DNA from: Mesorhabditis belari
Lineage: Eukaryota; Nematoda; Chromadorea; Rhabditida; Rhabditidae
DNA length: 64,000 nt
Assembly (NCBI GenBank): GCA_958450365.1
Contig: CAUEEP010000915.1
Location: forward strand, 744,001-808,000
Direction: 5' to 3'
The notes under the pieces are model-generated. The model ran no database searches. It was not told the origin of the DNA and saw nothing but the letters and a program-made list of their open reading frames with translations. Positions 11,371 through 22,368 of the stretch are shown one piece after another (positions within the stretch are counted from its first letter, which is position 1; each line of letters starts with the position of its first letter). A program made the position numbers and the translations under genes.

Positions 11371-11608
11371 TATTCTAGAATCTAGTATTCTTCTAATATT
11401 CTAGAATCTAGTATTTCTTCTAGGTATTCTAAAAGCTAGTGTTTCTTCTAGATATTCTAGAACCTAGTATTTCTTCGAGATATTCTAGAGTCTAGTATTT
11501 CTTCTAGAGATTCTAGAACTAGTATTCTTCTAATATTCTAGAGTCTAGTATTTCTTCTAGATATTCTAAAATCTAGTATTTCTTCTACTACTCTAGAGTC
11601 TAGTATTC
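11371..11608. repeat. Minisatellite, TTCTAGAATCTAGTATTTCT-type
   Basis: Seven or so imperfect copies of a unit of about 34 bp built from TATTCTAGA and CTAGTATTTCTTC. Confidence 0.9.
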
Positions 11609-12359
11609 AGCATTACAACTCCAGCCTGTTAGTTTTACATTTCCACAGTAGAAGTTCAAAAACACTTATCCTAATAAAACGGTAACCAACCAATATGTCT
11701 TTTCCGAGCTTTGACATTCATTCACTCCATCAATACCGAAAACCCTTTGACTCACTTCCTCGTCACTCTCCAATTCACCAAGAAAATATTTTGATTGACC
11801 CTTCTTGCATATACTTTTTTAAGTAATGGCAAAAAAAAGATGAGTGCCGTTTTGTGGAAAAGACCGGTTCGGATCTCTCGATCTTTCCCCATTTCCCCCA
11901 ATCGGTTTCCCCTTTGAAATGGGTTTTCGAATATGACTTCCAATCGTTTTCCAGTAAATTTTCAAACCGTAAAAAACCCATAAAAGTGAATGAAAGTTTT
12001 CACCCAAACAATTCAATGACTGATCAACCGCGAACAGAATCTTTTTGGTCAAACTTTCTACCATACTTGTTCTCACATCGAAATTTCTCAGTTCTCAGGC
12101 CTATCTTTAGGCCACTTTATGCCTGACCCATCTCGAAAAAGTATGCTCCCATCTGGTCGTAAATATTCGGGTCAAATATATCCAGTCTTCAAGGTCGACA
12201 GTGATCACTCTCGTTTTGTGCCCATTTTCCCGATTTCAAAGAAATTCTTTTTGCTCACTTGCATATTCAAGCATGCATATCCTACACATTTTCTGTTTTT
12301 TCTTTCGTCTGTTTGTCTGTTTTTTTGTTTTTCTCTTCTCTTTCAATGTTTGTTGACAG
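11609..12359. other. No gene recognised
   Basis: Several open frames of 60-95 codons overlap here on both strands, but none has a recognisable domain, and none shows exon-like boundaries. Confidence 0.45.
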
Positions 12360-13055
12360 TTATCGTTTCCCTCGTTTATCGCCTTCCTTCCGATTCAATT
12401 TTACGGTGATCTGGAATGTGATTTAACTAGAAAAGTAAGAATTTGATTTAACTAGAAATGTGATTTAACTATAAAACTAAGAATTTAAAGCTTTATTTGC
12501 TAACTAAAGCAAAAACAGAGTTTTACAGGAAGTGCAAATCTAGAAAAGTATCCAGATTCATATTTCGAAAGGAATTTAAATTCAAAATATTCAAACAGGG
12601 GAAATCTCACAGATAACATAACTCTAAATGTAAATTTCCAAATTAATTGATCATTTCCCTTTTTCTTCACTTGTTTCTTAATTTATTAAAGTTTTTAACA
12701 TGTTAAAAGTCTAGAAAATACTTGAATACTCTATGAAAACACAACTAATCAAAAAGCAGAATAAACAGAACAACAGAACAATTAACTAAATGCATTTCTT
12801 GAAGAGATTACATTTACATCGATTAAATTCAGCAATCAAATTCAAAGACTACTTCTAATCTGTAAACTAGCCAATTTATCGTTTCCCTCGTTTATCCCTT
12901 TCCTTCCGATTGGATTTTACGGTGATCTGGAATGTGATTTAACTATAAAAGCAAGAATTTAAAGCTTTATTTGCTAACTAAAGCAAAAAAAAAAGAGTTT
13001 TACAGGAAGTGAAAATCTAGAAAAGTATCCAGATTCATATTTCGAAAAGAAGGCG
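12360..13055. repeat. Local duplication
   Basis: ATCGTTTCCCTCGTTTATC through GAAAAGTATCCAGATTCATA (12360-12570) recurs at 12877-13045 with a deletion. The segment between (12640-12875) is duplicated again at 13998-14450. Confidence 0.8.
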
Positions 13056-13997
13056 ATAAAAATATTCAAACAGACAACAACGGGAAATCTCACAGATAAC
13101 ATTGATCCATTGATTATTGAGTCATTACTTTTTTTTTTAAAGTTCTCTTATCACTTCAATCACTAATCGAAAGTTATTGTCTCTCAATTGAATGATCGAA
13201 ATTTTGTGCTTGCCTCGACCTTGAAGTCGATTTTGTGTAAAAGAGGTGAGACCGCACCCAAATCTCTTTTAAAATTCTTTTCAACTATTAAAACATTTGA
13301 ATTTTTTTCATTTAAGCTTGTTATTTTATTATTTATATCCTCTTTAGCTTTAGTTTAAAGAAGCGAATATGAATTTTAATCATATTTCAGTAAATTTTCA
13401 AATCATTTAAAAGAAATTTGTTGTCAAGAAGTGAAAGCTTTGCTATACAACTATAGAATTTTACTATAATCTTTCAATTGATCTTTAGAAACTGAAAAGC
13501 TTCAATTACTTCAAGTAATTGAAGTAATTGAAGCTCTTCAGTTTCTAAAGATCGTTTAACTCTTCTTCCACTTCTAACTTGATCAACATCATTTTTAGCC
13601 CAGATTTTGAGAGTGAACTAGAACTCTCGCATTGCTGATCACTTGAAAAATGATTCATTTGAGAAAGTTGATGATTGGATTTGTTTCCAGTTGAGCTCTT
13701 TCAAGATCTACGTTTAACTCTTCTTCCATTTCTTCTTTCGTTTCTTCCTTCCATCTCTTTTTCTTTCCATTTCCGAGATTCCATCGCTTTTCCCCTTACC
13801 ACCTTGTATCTTTTGTGATTTTTCTCTCAATGTCAGCTGATCGTTTTCCTTTTCCTTTTCTTTTCTCTTTCAATTCTCGTTTGATCGTTCTCTACCATTT
13901 ACCTAAATTTTTCTATTTTTATAGATTTTTCTAACTCTCTATTTTTTTGAATCTTTTTTTTTGAAATTCTTTACATTCCACATCTATCATCACCTTG
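13056..13997. other. No gene recognised
   Basis: AT-rich, with a short palindrome at 13470-13555 (CTTTAGAAACTGAAAAGCTT and its inverse around CAATTACTTCAAGTAATTG) and pyrimidine-rich tracts. Confidence 0.45.
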
Positions 13998-14450
13998 TAA
14001 ATTTCCAAATTAGTTGATCATTTCCCTTTTTTTTCACTTGTTTCTTAATTTATTGAACTTTTTAACATGTTAAAAGTCTAGAAAATACTTGAATACTCTT
14101 TGAAAACATAACTAATCAAAAAGCAGAATAAACAGAACAATTAACTAAATGCATTTCTTGAAGAGATTACGCAACTTAACGCTTTTCCGCAGTTTTTGCC
14201 TCTTATCCCAAATTTGACGTGTCAGCGAGTTCTAATTTGTCGAAATTCGGAATCTACGCATATGATTCCCCTATGTGGAAACATTTTTAAAGCTCTACGG
14301 CCTTTTCTAAGGCCTTTTCCAGCGAAAAAAAAGGTGCGCTTTTGGTCGGGTGCGCAAAAAAAAAGTGCACCTTTGTCCCACCCCCGAGATTACATTTACA
14401 TCGATTAAATTCAGCAATCGAATTCAAAGACTACTTCTAATCTATTAAAA
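13998..14450. repeat. Second copy of the 12640-12875 segment, interrupted
   Basis: It matches 12640-12875 on both sides (TTAACATGTTAAAAGTCTAG; TTACATCGATTAAATTCAGC) but is split by the insertion at 14171-14385. Confidence 0.85.
14171..14385. mobile_element. 215-bp insertion with 8-bp target-site duplication
   Basis: GAGATTAC occurs directly on both sides (14163-14170 and 14386-14393), but only once at the paralogous site near 12820. The insert runs from GCAACTTAACGC to TTTGTCCCACCCCC. I see no clear terminal inverted repeats. The 8-bp duplication suggests a hAT-type insertion. The stretch at 41573-41625 shares GGTGCG and TTTGTCCCAC motifs. Confidence 0.7.
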
Positions 14451-14703
14451 TAGCCAACTTTTCATTTTCTAATAACATTTTTTTCGATTTAAACAAAAAA
14501 AACTAGATGCACTTCTGATTTTTGCACCCTTGTCCCTCGATACGTTGCTCATTATTTTCTATGCACGTTGATGCTAATCCTCACCCAGTAAAGAGGGGAT
14601 AAATTTCAAATAGTCGAAAAATTTCTGTGTTGGCACCTACAATCAACAAATATTTTCTAACTAAAACTAGTCTGAATTATTTGGATTATTGCGAAAACTC
14701 GAA

Positions 14704-17700
14704 ATGTCAGTCGCTGAAGAAGAGATGCCGCCTTTTGTTGAATCTGTTGCAGAAGCTGTTACTCCTTTGGAAGTCACGACTGATGAATCTCCACAATTGA
14801 CAAGGAGAAAAGTCGTGGAAGCGCTGAAACTTGATTTGGATGAATTGAGAGAAGCTCAACCGGAAGTTCACGTACCGATTCCAAATGGGATTCCACCATC
14901 GGAGCCTGGGACGACTCCATATGGAACACTGAGCAGAAGTCAGAGTAGAAGGGGATCTTATTTATTTGGTAAGCACGTTAATAGGAGATTTTATTGGTAT
15001 CTTGCACTACTGACTAGCATTCGCATCGTGAACACTGTCAGCTTGCTTGCGCTGATGCAAAATTAGTCCAGTCAGCTGGAATTTTAAAGTTTGCCCATGT
15101 CCTTGTCATTTTTTGTGCTTTTCTCAATTCTCAAGCTAGAATCCCAAGCATTTCACAATTCAAATCATACTTTTGCCCAAACTTGTTACCGTAAATCTAC
15201 TATATATATAAAAGATCAGTGTCTGTCCGTCTATACGAGCATTTTCTAGGTATACAGCCTGTAGGTTATACAGGCTCAAGGAAATTAGTACTGAATTAGC
15301 ACAGGATCTGTATTAATACAGGCTGTAGCTGTAGGGGTACAAGCCGTTTTCAACACTTTTTCACATTTCAGTTTCAATTTCAAATATTTTCGGAGGTCGC
15401 CTTTCGGGTCCTCCCTCCAAGATCCCGGGGTGTTGCCATCCGTGACCTTGCCAAAAATCACCCCACATACAGTGTATTATCCCAATTCACGGAATTTCAC
15501 CGGAAGAGGGCGAACACTGATGTTTTAACAAATAAAGCTAAAAGTTCTTTAGAAAACCTTAGAATTAACTGTGATGTGCCATTTTAAAAAAATTTTGAGA
15601 AATTGAAAGTTAGGGGGAACACCCGGGAACCGAACCCGGGTGGTCTGACCTGTAGCCAGGCACGCTTCCTACTGTGCCAGAGCGACCACAACCCCAGCCA
15701 GAAAAACCCGGTGTTAGTCGACACCGGGTGTTCGGCTGGGGCTCTAATACAACGCCACCCCCATAATGGGCTTACAGTCTAACTTTGGGCCTCCTGTTCT
15801 CTGCGCTGCTTTAAGCTACAGTGTGTGCTTTGGGGTCAAATGATAGCCCTTAAAATCTAGTATTTTTTGGTACCAAAAGTGTAGTTGGAAAAAATCTAGG
15901 GGCTGAGAAAAAGATGATTTTCTAAAAAGAAGTTAGACGATGCGGGAAGAAGGCGTTCTATTAGAGGATTTACGTACTCTTGTCCTCAAAACTTACTCAT
16001 CTCTCCAATTTTATCGATCACCTCTTGTTTATTGCATTTCCAATGTTTTTCTGTTCAATTTTTCTCAGGATCACCCCGTGGTTGCATCCCATTTTTCTCC
16101 CAAAAAAAAAACTCGAATTCCTTTCACCGGAGCGTTGAGTTTTGCGTTTTTTTTTGCGCTAAAATGTAACAGATTTTTTTCGGTTTAGTTTCTCAATTGC
16201 TGATGATAAGTTGGCTGAATAACTTTTTCGAAAGTTGATTGAAAAATATAAATCTGAGATTTAGCTAGACTTGATTCAACTCACAAATAGTTTTCGCTTA
16301 ATTCCCTACCATATTCTTGCTCATTTTTCTATATCGATCAATTCCTTGGTTTATAATTATATAACTTTGCAAAGAGTTTAATCAAAGCTATTAATTTTCA
16401 GCTCTTGGCATGACAGCCGGAGACGATATTGCAGCTACTTTCACAGAGGAACCATTTCGACACAATGCGCAGAAATATCAATGTTGTTTTCATCAGATTC
16501 ATTGCAAGGCAAGGGAAATTTAACAGCTTTCTTGCTTTCTTGACAACTTCAAATGACTTTCAATCATTTCCAGCAAGGAGCTCGCTACATTCTCTTGATC
16601 GGAATCATTGCCATTATTGTCAATATTTTCTCGATGATTTTCGTTCATCCATCTTTTGAATTACTAGGATTTCAAGGGGTTTATCAGATCAAAGAAAACT
16701 CATTTAAATTTTACAGATTCTTTTTATTTTTGCTGTGATCGCGTACGTGTTTCTATTTTTGGCGATGAAGAAAGAGAATGAGATCTTCTTGTGGCCAATT
16801 ATCATTTTCTTGGTTTGTTTTCCGGCAACGAATCTAACTGGCATAGCCAGCAGTTTTAGGTGTTTGATTTTTTGATCTTCATCGCTATTTTGGTCATCGC
16901 AATCTGGACTTTAATTGATCCCAAAGCAATGTTAGCTGAAGAGATGAATCATTTGGCTTTCATGCGAGGGAATCAAACAGATTTAGCTGATCACGGATTA
17001 GAGGAGAACAAACAAGGTAAAGAGCTTGATTTTGAAATAATTAATAGAGAAATCATCGTGATCTAGTTTCAGTTCAAACAAGAGTGTTCACGGAAACGCC
17101 AGAACAAGGTTTTCATAGTCGTTGTGTGCAGAAATAGAATGTCTATGTTAGCATTAGTGTCTGTTAAAGATGACAAAGAACTGATGCTATGCTATGCGAC
17201 CTATACCATTCGCAGAATTTTATGCTGATTCCGAATATGTATCGTTTTTGCTAACTAACTACTAGGAGATACAAGGGTCTAAAGTTTTGTTAGTTATCTG
17301 AAAATCTGGTCATTTGGATCATCTGAAAATGTGGTCATTCGGATCTTAACAGCCTCCTTGCCGCTTTCACTCAGTGCAGCCGTGCCCGAATGGTAGATCA
17401 TTCGTTTCCAAAGCGAGACCTCGCGAGTTCGGTCCCGTCTTTGGACTTATTGTGTTTTGGACCCCAGTGTAGGGCCTTATGCCTTAGTCTATCTCCAATA
17501 GTATCCAGAAAAAAAATCCATCAGTCTTATCAAGAATTCTTTCAGAGATCGAGATCGCCTCGTCAGCTTTGGTGGCCGTGTCAGCTTTGGGAATCGCAAT
17601 TTGTCTATGGTTCCTATTCACGATTGTCAAATATTACCTCTACTTGAGAGATATGAAAAGAGCACGTCATCCACAAACAATTGTCTATCATGGAGATTTC

Positions 17701-17733
17701 AAGAATGTAAAAGTGACTGAATTGACTCAATAA
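14704..17733 (+). CDS. Four-pass membrane protein of nematode type
   Basis: Seven exons join in phase to 317 aa: 14704-14968, 16402-16508, 16574-16678, 16717-16812, 16860-17016, 17073-17108, 17546-17733. The N-terminal 125 residues are acidic to neutral and soluble (SVAEEEMPPFVES...). Hydrophobic segments lie at about 128-148, 160-177, 183-212 and 260-286. A CC pair precedes the first one (YQCCFHQIHCKQGARY), as in a family of small nematode membrane proteins (DUF7027-like, from recollection). The tail is basic then hydrophilic, ending VKVTELTQ. No enzymatic motif is visible, and the function is unknown. Intron 2 has a GC donor (AAG|GCAAGG). Intron 1 holds a candidate Helitron and a MITE; intron 6 holds a tRNA-like remnant. 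A possible trans-splice acceptor (CTAAAACTAG) lies 33 bp before the ATG. Confidence 0.85.
15196..15747 (+). mobile_element. Candidate short Helitron in intron 1 of the membrane protein gene
   Basis: The 5' end is TCTACTATATATATAAAA, preceded by A. A 9-bp perfect hairpin (ACCCGGTGT, loop TAGTCG, ACACCGGGT at 15706-15729) sits 14 nt before CTAA, which is followed by T. These are the 5'-TC, 3' hairpin-CTRR and A|T target marks of Helitrons. There is no Rep/helicase coding, so it would be non-autonomous. A similar 5' start occurs at 52200. Confidence 0.5.
15615..15692 (-). repeat. tRNA-related sequence
   Basis: On the minus strand it reads GTCGCTCTGGCACAGTAGGA, then CACCCGGGTTCGGTTCCCGG, resembling D- and T-arms. 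Similar sequence recurs at 43130 and 43310. It is inside the candidate Helitron. Confidence 0.45.
15753..15950. mobile_element. MITE fragment, family C
   Basis: TCTAACTTTGGGCCTCCTGT and CTACAGTGTGTGCTTTGG match the element at 40773-41030. The termini are missing here. Confidence 0.7.
17375..17450 (+). repeat. tRNA-derived remnant in intron 6
   Basis: GCCGTGCCCGAATGGTAGA and GCGAGTTCGGTCCCGTC resemble A and B boxes. It is followed by GGGCCTTATGCCTTAG, the body motif of the SINE family at 3019 and 4060. Confidence 0.45.
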
Positions 17734-18094
17734 GTACTTTATTAAGTCAAAACTTTTGTTCTTTAACCTCATGCCTATCTATGAACAAATTTTTTGACAA
17801 ACTTATTTGAAATCCTTTCATTTTTCTACTAAAAAACCCAATTCTCACTTGATCTGTCACTTGTTTTCAATTTTATTCTGACTTTTTGGCATTCTTTTTT
17901 GCCATTTTCATCTCTTTACTTTGTCTTTTATGCTTTTAAAGTCAGAATTTTCGAATTTTACTTTCCCAACTCTCAAATAATATATTTTCTGCTCAATTAA
18001 AGTAAATATTTAGTTAATAAAAACGAAAAAATATGTTTTCCTTTTGTTTATACATAAATAAAGTTGATAAAGATTGATAAAGATAAAGCAAACT

Positions 18095-18747
18095 TGTTTC
18101 TACACTTCTTATCAGTCAAAATCCTTAGCTTATCTTCTATTATGTTAAATTGTTATATTATGGTTTGCTTATACAGGGTGCGTTATAATTATTGCAACAA
18201 GATACTCAAGGCATTGCACACCAAGAAGTTTCACTGGAAGAAGATTTTTAAACAGAAATAGCTTTATTTAACAGTAACAAATAAGGAAACAAGAGATCAT
18301 TCGATATGACCGCCTTTTGCCTTGATAACAGCCCTTAATCGGTTCGGATATGCCTCCACTGCGGCCCGAATGTCATCTTGAGGAGTCGCCTTCCATCCTT
18401 TGGTCAAAGACTTCTTCAAAGAATCCAAACTTGTGTGTTTTCGAGAGCAGACATTAGCCTCTAAGATTGCCCAAATGGAAAAGTCGATCACATTGAGATT
18501 CGGTGAGTTTGGAGGCCATTCATCCTTGGTGATCACTGAGGGAAAGTTGGCCACACACCAGTCCTGAACCGTCTTCTTCGTGTGAGCGGGAGGCAATTAG
18601 GCAAGAATAAAGAAGATAGAACGCAACACAACAAAAAATGGGGCAAAAAAAATAAGAAAGCTGTTTGGAAAATGGTCTTTGAACTCTTGTTGCAATAATT
18701 ATGACGCACCCTGTATACTCAAAAAATTCACCAAAACAAACCAAATG
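18095..18747 (-). repeat. Copy of a sodium-pump intron, interrupted by a Tc1-like element
   Basis: 18095-18173 plus 18714-18747 match 19034-19135, which is intron 10 of the beta-subunit gene. Similarity stops within about three bases of both splice sites. No exon sequence accompanies it. TGTTTATACATAAATAAA flanks the copy on both sides (about 18046 and 18745). Confidence 0.75.
18174..18713 (-). mobile_element. Truncated Tc1-like element, 540 bp
   Basis: Ends CAGGGTGCGTTATAATTATT and its near inverse (AATAATTATGACGCACCCTG) are flanked by TA. The minus strand of 18297-18596 encodes the C-terminus of a Tc1-type transposase (PPAHTKKTVQDW; EWPPNSPNLN; VIKAKGGHIE). The N-terminal half is absent, so it needs help to move. 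Confidence 0.9.
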
Positions 18748-18787
18748 TTTATACATAAATAAAAGTTTTTTATAAGCATTCAATCAC

Positions 18788-21696
18788 TTAAAGATCGTCA
18801 AATGTTTGAATGGTGAAAGCAAATTCGCGAACGCCGACGAAATCGCGTAAATTGGAAAACTCGTAGTCTTTGACCGAGTCCTTGATTGAGCACACGTACT
18901 TCAATTTGATTTTGTGCTCCATTTTCCGCAGCTTCACAAAGATCTGAAGTGAGAGTGGAATTTGGATGATCTTGCAGTCAATTTGCTTGGGTAAACGGTT
19001 TGAATATGAGTTTGTGTTGATTATAACTTGATCCTACACTTCTTATCAGTTAAAATCCTTCGCTTATCTTCTATTATGTTAAATATTTATAGTATAGTTT
19101 GCTTATATACTCAAAAAATTCACAAAAACAAACCAAAGCTGGTAAATCGTAAATAATCTCCCCATCATCATCAACAACGAATCCATGAGAGCCCTTGATT
19201 GGAAGTGAAGGAATCTAAAGCTAATTTGGTGTAACTAAATCAGCTGATTTATCGTAAACTCTTCAATAAAGATACCTTATTCATTGTGAATCCTCCATAA
19301 CCATCTCTAGCTTCTAAAGGCGGAAAATATGTAGCATTGATCGTATACGTATCGAACATTGTTTTCTAAAACTCAAGCTTTCATAAGGAATGGCAGATTT
19401 CCGGAGAGGGGATTGAACCCTCGACTTAAGGGATTGAACCTTGCTTTCCGAATGCTCTAACCACGTCAAACTATCCGTTATCTTTTTGCCAAAGAAAGAA
19501 AAAGTACAAGGGGAAGAGAAAGAATCCCCACTCATTATCACCATCACTCACAATTTCACATTTCAATGGAAGTTGTTTCGGTTCGCCCTTCTTTGACCAT
19601 TCTGGTGTCCAAGCTATTTCCTAGAGTTGAACAATAAACTTTTAAATTCGAATTGAAACTCAAATAAACCAATGATTCTAATATTCCATTAGAGTTGCAT
19701 CTAATAAATCAATTCTAATAAACTTTACATCTTTAAAAGCAAACAAGAGACACGGTTCCCCAGAATCGAATCCGTAATTGTCTTGGTTTGTGCACTCTTT
19801 GTTGAAATTCTTGAAACTTGTTGTTTGTGAGAACCGACACCATTTGTTATCGATCTAAAATTGAACTTTTTGAGGGTTTCACCGAAAAAAGAATCGTTTT
19901 AACAGCATTACAGCTAACAGCTTATTCCAGCTAACAGCTAACAGCTAACAGCTAACAGCTCACCTTTCCGTGTTTTGAACAATCAGTCGAATACTTCTGT
20001 CGACTCAATTGATCTTTCCAATAAGCTAAAAGCATTATAATTTTGCTTAATAGTAGATTCACTGACTATCCAAGAATTTATCGATCTCATTCACATATTT
20101 ATTCTTGATCTCTTCATATGCGGAACCTTTTGAAGTCGAATAATAGAAAACACCATGTTTATGCACCCGGAGATCAGGGATGAATTGAAGGCCTGTAAGA
20201 TTTGAAGATTAGATCTTCTTGCAAATACAATTCAATCAATTCAATCAATACAATCAATACAATCAATACAATTTCTTTTATCTTTAACCAACCGTATTTT
20301 GTGTTCGCTTTCTCTTGACTCAATTGCTTGAAAATTTGCGCACCCGAAAGTGTCAAGTAGAGAAAGAAACCGGCAAGAAAAGTGATAATTAGTAAAAATG
20401 ACACTAAAATTGATATAAATAGAAGAAAATTTCAATTTACTGATAGCTAATCGTCTCTTTCCTGGATCATTAGGTAATCGCAAGAGATCTTTCCAAGTGT
20501 GATTCGATTCAGATCTTGAATTTATTGATTTGTTGAGGAATTTATTCGATTTTTGAGCAATTTATTGATTTGTTGAGGAATTTATTCAATTTTTATACTA
20601 CTAGACTAATATTAGACCTATTTCAAAGGCATTTACTCTTTAAAAATGGAACAACAGCCTTTTTAATCTAATTTCTAATTAATAATCTAAATATTAAACC
20701 TATTTCAAAGGCATTTACTCTTTAAAAATGGAACAACAGCCTTTTTAATCTAATTTCTAATTAATAATCTAAATATTAAACCTATTTCAAAGGCATTTAC
20801 TCTTTAAAAATGGAACAACAGCCTTTTTAATCTAATTTCTAATTAATAATCTAAATATTAAACCTATTTCAGAGGCATTTGTTATTTAAAAATGGAACAA
20901 CAGTCTTTTTAATCTAATTTCTAATTAATAATCTAAATATTAAACCTATTTCAAAGGCATTTACTCTTTAAAAATGGAACAACAGTCTTTCCAATTTCTT
21001 AATTTGACTTATTGAAATGTTTTGATTACAAAAAGAAAACAAAAAGCTTTAGGAAATCTATTAGTAAAATAAAAGAAAGATTTGCTCTTAATCGTCTCTT
21101 TCCTGGATCATTAGCTAATCGCAAGAGATCTTTCCAAGTGTGATTCGATTCAGATCTTGAATTTATTGATTTGTTGAGGAATTTATTCAATTTTTGAGCA
21201 ATTTATTGATTTGTTGAGGAATTTATTCAATTTTTAGACTACTAGACTAATATTAGACCTGTTTCAAATGCATTTATTCTTTAAAAACGGAATAACAGTC
21301 TTTCTAATCTAATTTCTAATTAATAATTTAAACATTAGACCTGTTTCAAATGCATTTATTCTTTAAAAATGGAACAACAGCCTTTCTAATTTCTTAAATT
21401 GACTTATTGAAATGTTTTTTTTTGATTTTGATTACGAAAAGAAAAGAAAAAGCTTTCTATTAGTAAAAAAGGAAATCTATTAGTAAAATAAAAGAAAGAT
21501 TTGCTCTTAAAATAGCTCTTCAAATCAAATCCTACTTGTAATAAATAATCGGTGATTTATCGTGAACACTTTGACTATCCATTTGTGATGTTGTACTCTC
21601 ACTGTAACTTAAAGCATCCGCTTCAAAGACAGCTTGATATCTAAACGAAAATTTATCCTAAAAAAATTGTAAAAGTTTAACTCACCGAACCGACAT
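18788..21696 (-). CDS. nkb: Na+/K+-ATPase beta subunit-like protein
   Basis: Eleven exons on the minus strand, all phase-consistent, give 366 aa: 21686-21696, 21536-21640, 20441-20514, 20293-20403, 20067-20192, 19964-20025, 19729-19854, 19552-19620, 19276-19365, 19134-19214, 18788-19033. It is a type II membrane protein: cytosolic N-terminus of about 64 aa, one membrane anchor (about 66-87, FLLIITFLAGFFLYL), then a large extracellular domain. The GLQFIPDL segment follows the anchor. WCRFS, YGFDSGEPC and the cysteine pairs 158/169, 184/198 and 226/333 match the three disulfides of the family. Cys305 is extra. NAT at 238 is a glycosylation sequon. The family stabilises and delivers the pump alpha subunit. 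Intron 2 holds a duplicated exon 3; intron 8 holds a tRNA-like remnant. The GTCAGT donor of exon 5 is chosen because it keeps the frame. Confidence 0.88.
19390..19490 (-). repeat. tRNA-derived remnant in intron 8 of the beta-subunit gene
   Basis: GGTTCAATCCCT, GATTTCCGGAGAGG and TTAGAGCATT are shared with 34170-34240 and 34365-34425, marking a tRNA-derived repeat family. Confidence 0.5.
19895..19962. repeat. TAACAGC short tandem repeat
   Basis: Repeated GCTAACA units in intron 6 of the beta-subunit gene, adjoining the exon 6 donor. Confidence 0.85.
20450..21511. repeat. Tandem duplication covering exon 3 of the beta-subunit gene
   Basis: Unit 1 is 20450-21090 and unit 2 is 21091-21511. Both begin ATCGTCTCTTTCCTGGATCA and end GATTTGCTCTTA. 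Inside, an 82-bp unit (ACCTATTTCAAAGGCATTTA...) repeats about five times in unit 1 and twice in unit 2, which explains the length difference. Confidence 0.88.
21091..21155 (-). pseudogene. Duplicated exon 3 copy without a splice donor
   Basis: It repeats the exon 3 code (SESNHTWKDLLRL.NDPGKRRL, Pro changed to Ala) and keeps the acceptor. The sequence after CGATTA is AGAGC instead of GCTATCAGTAAAT, so the GT donor is lost. Splicing therefore most likely skips it and uses 20441-20514. Confidence 0.75.
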
Positions 21697-22138
21697 GAAT
21701 AGATGAATTTGTTGAGTTGAAAGACACAAGTTTTCTTTTATTTTAATGAAAACAAACGTATTATTTCCCTGAAATTTATGAGAAACTAAGAAAGAAACTC
21801 TTTTGAAAATAAGAAAAGGAAAAAAAACAGTTAAAATAAGATTTTTATGACTTTAGAGATTTCAGGAATTGAGAAAATTCAATAAAAATCGTCCTTACGG
21901 ATCAGAAAAAGATTTTAGAAAACCAATTTCGAAAGATTATTGACTGCCAGCTGGGATTTTAGGTCTAAAAATTGAACAGAGCAATTCGGAAAGAATATCG
22001 CTAAAAGTTCATAAAGATTTGTATCATTTTATTTGTCTTAAAGGCTTTAAGAAAACTAATTCTTTAGGAGTTCAACTGATCAAATTTCTGATATATAAAA
22101 TCAAATCTGAAAGCGTGTCGCTGAAAGAAAATCGAAAT

Positions 22139-22368
22139 GAGTTCTCTTTTCTTATTCCCAGTCTCTTCATTCTATTCATGGATTGAGCTTATCGATGAGC
22201 TGTTGATAAAACCGGATGGGCGAGTCTCTCTTTTGCAAGATATTTCCAGAAAATCGAACTCTTCCAATGAAAACGATCAAGCTATTTGAAATTTGATAGC
22301 AAAACATTGACTAAAAACCTCTACGAGTTGATCTGAATATTGATACTTTAAGACTTGTGATGATTTAA
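22139..22368 (+). other. No convincing gene
   Basis: A 57-codon open frame starts at 22139 (MSSLFLFPVSSF...). It has no domain, and no neighbour exon was found. Confidence 0.3.
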
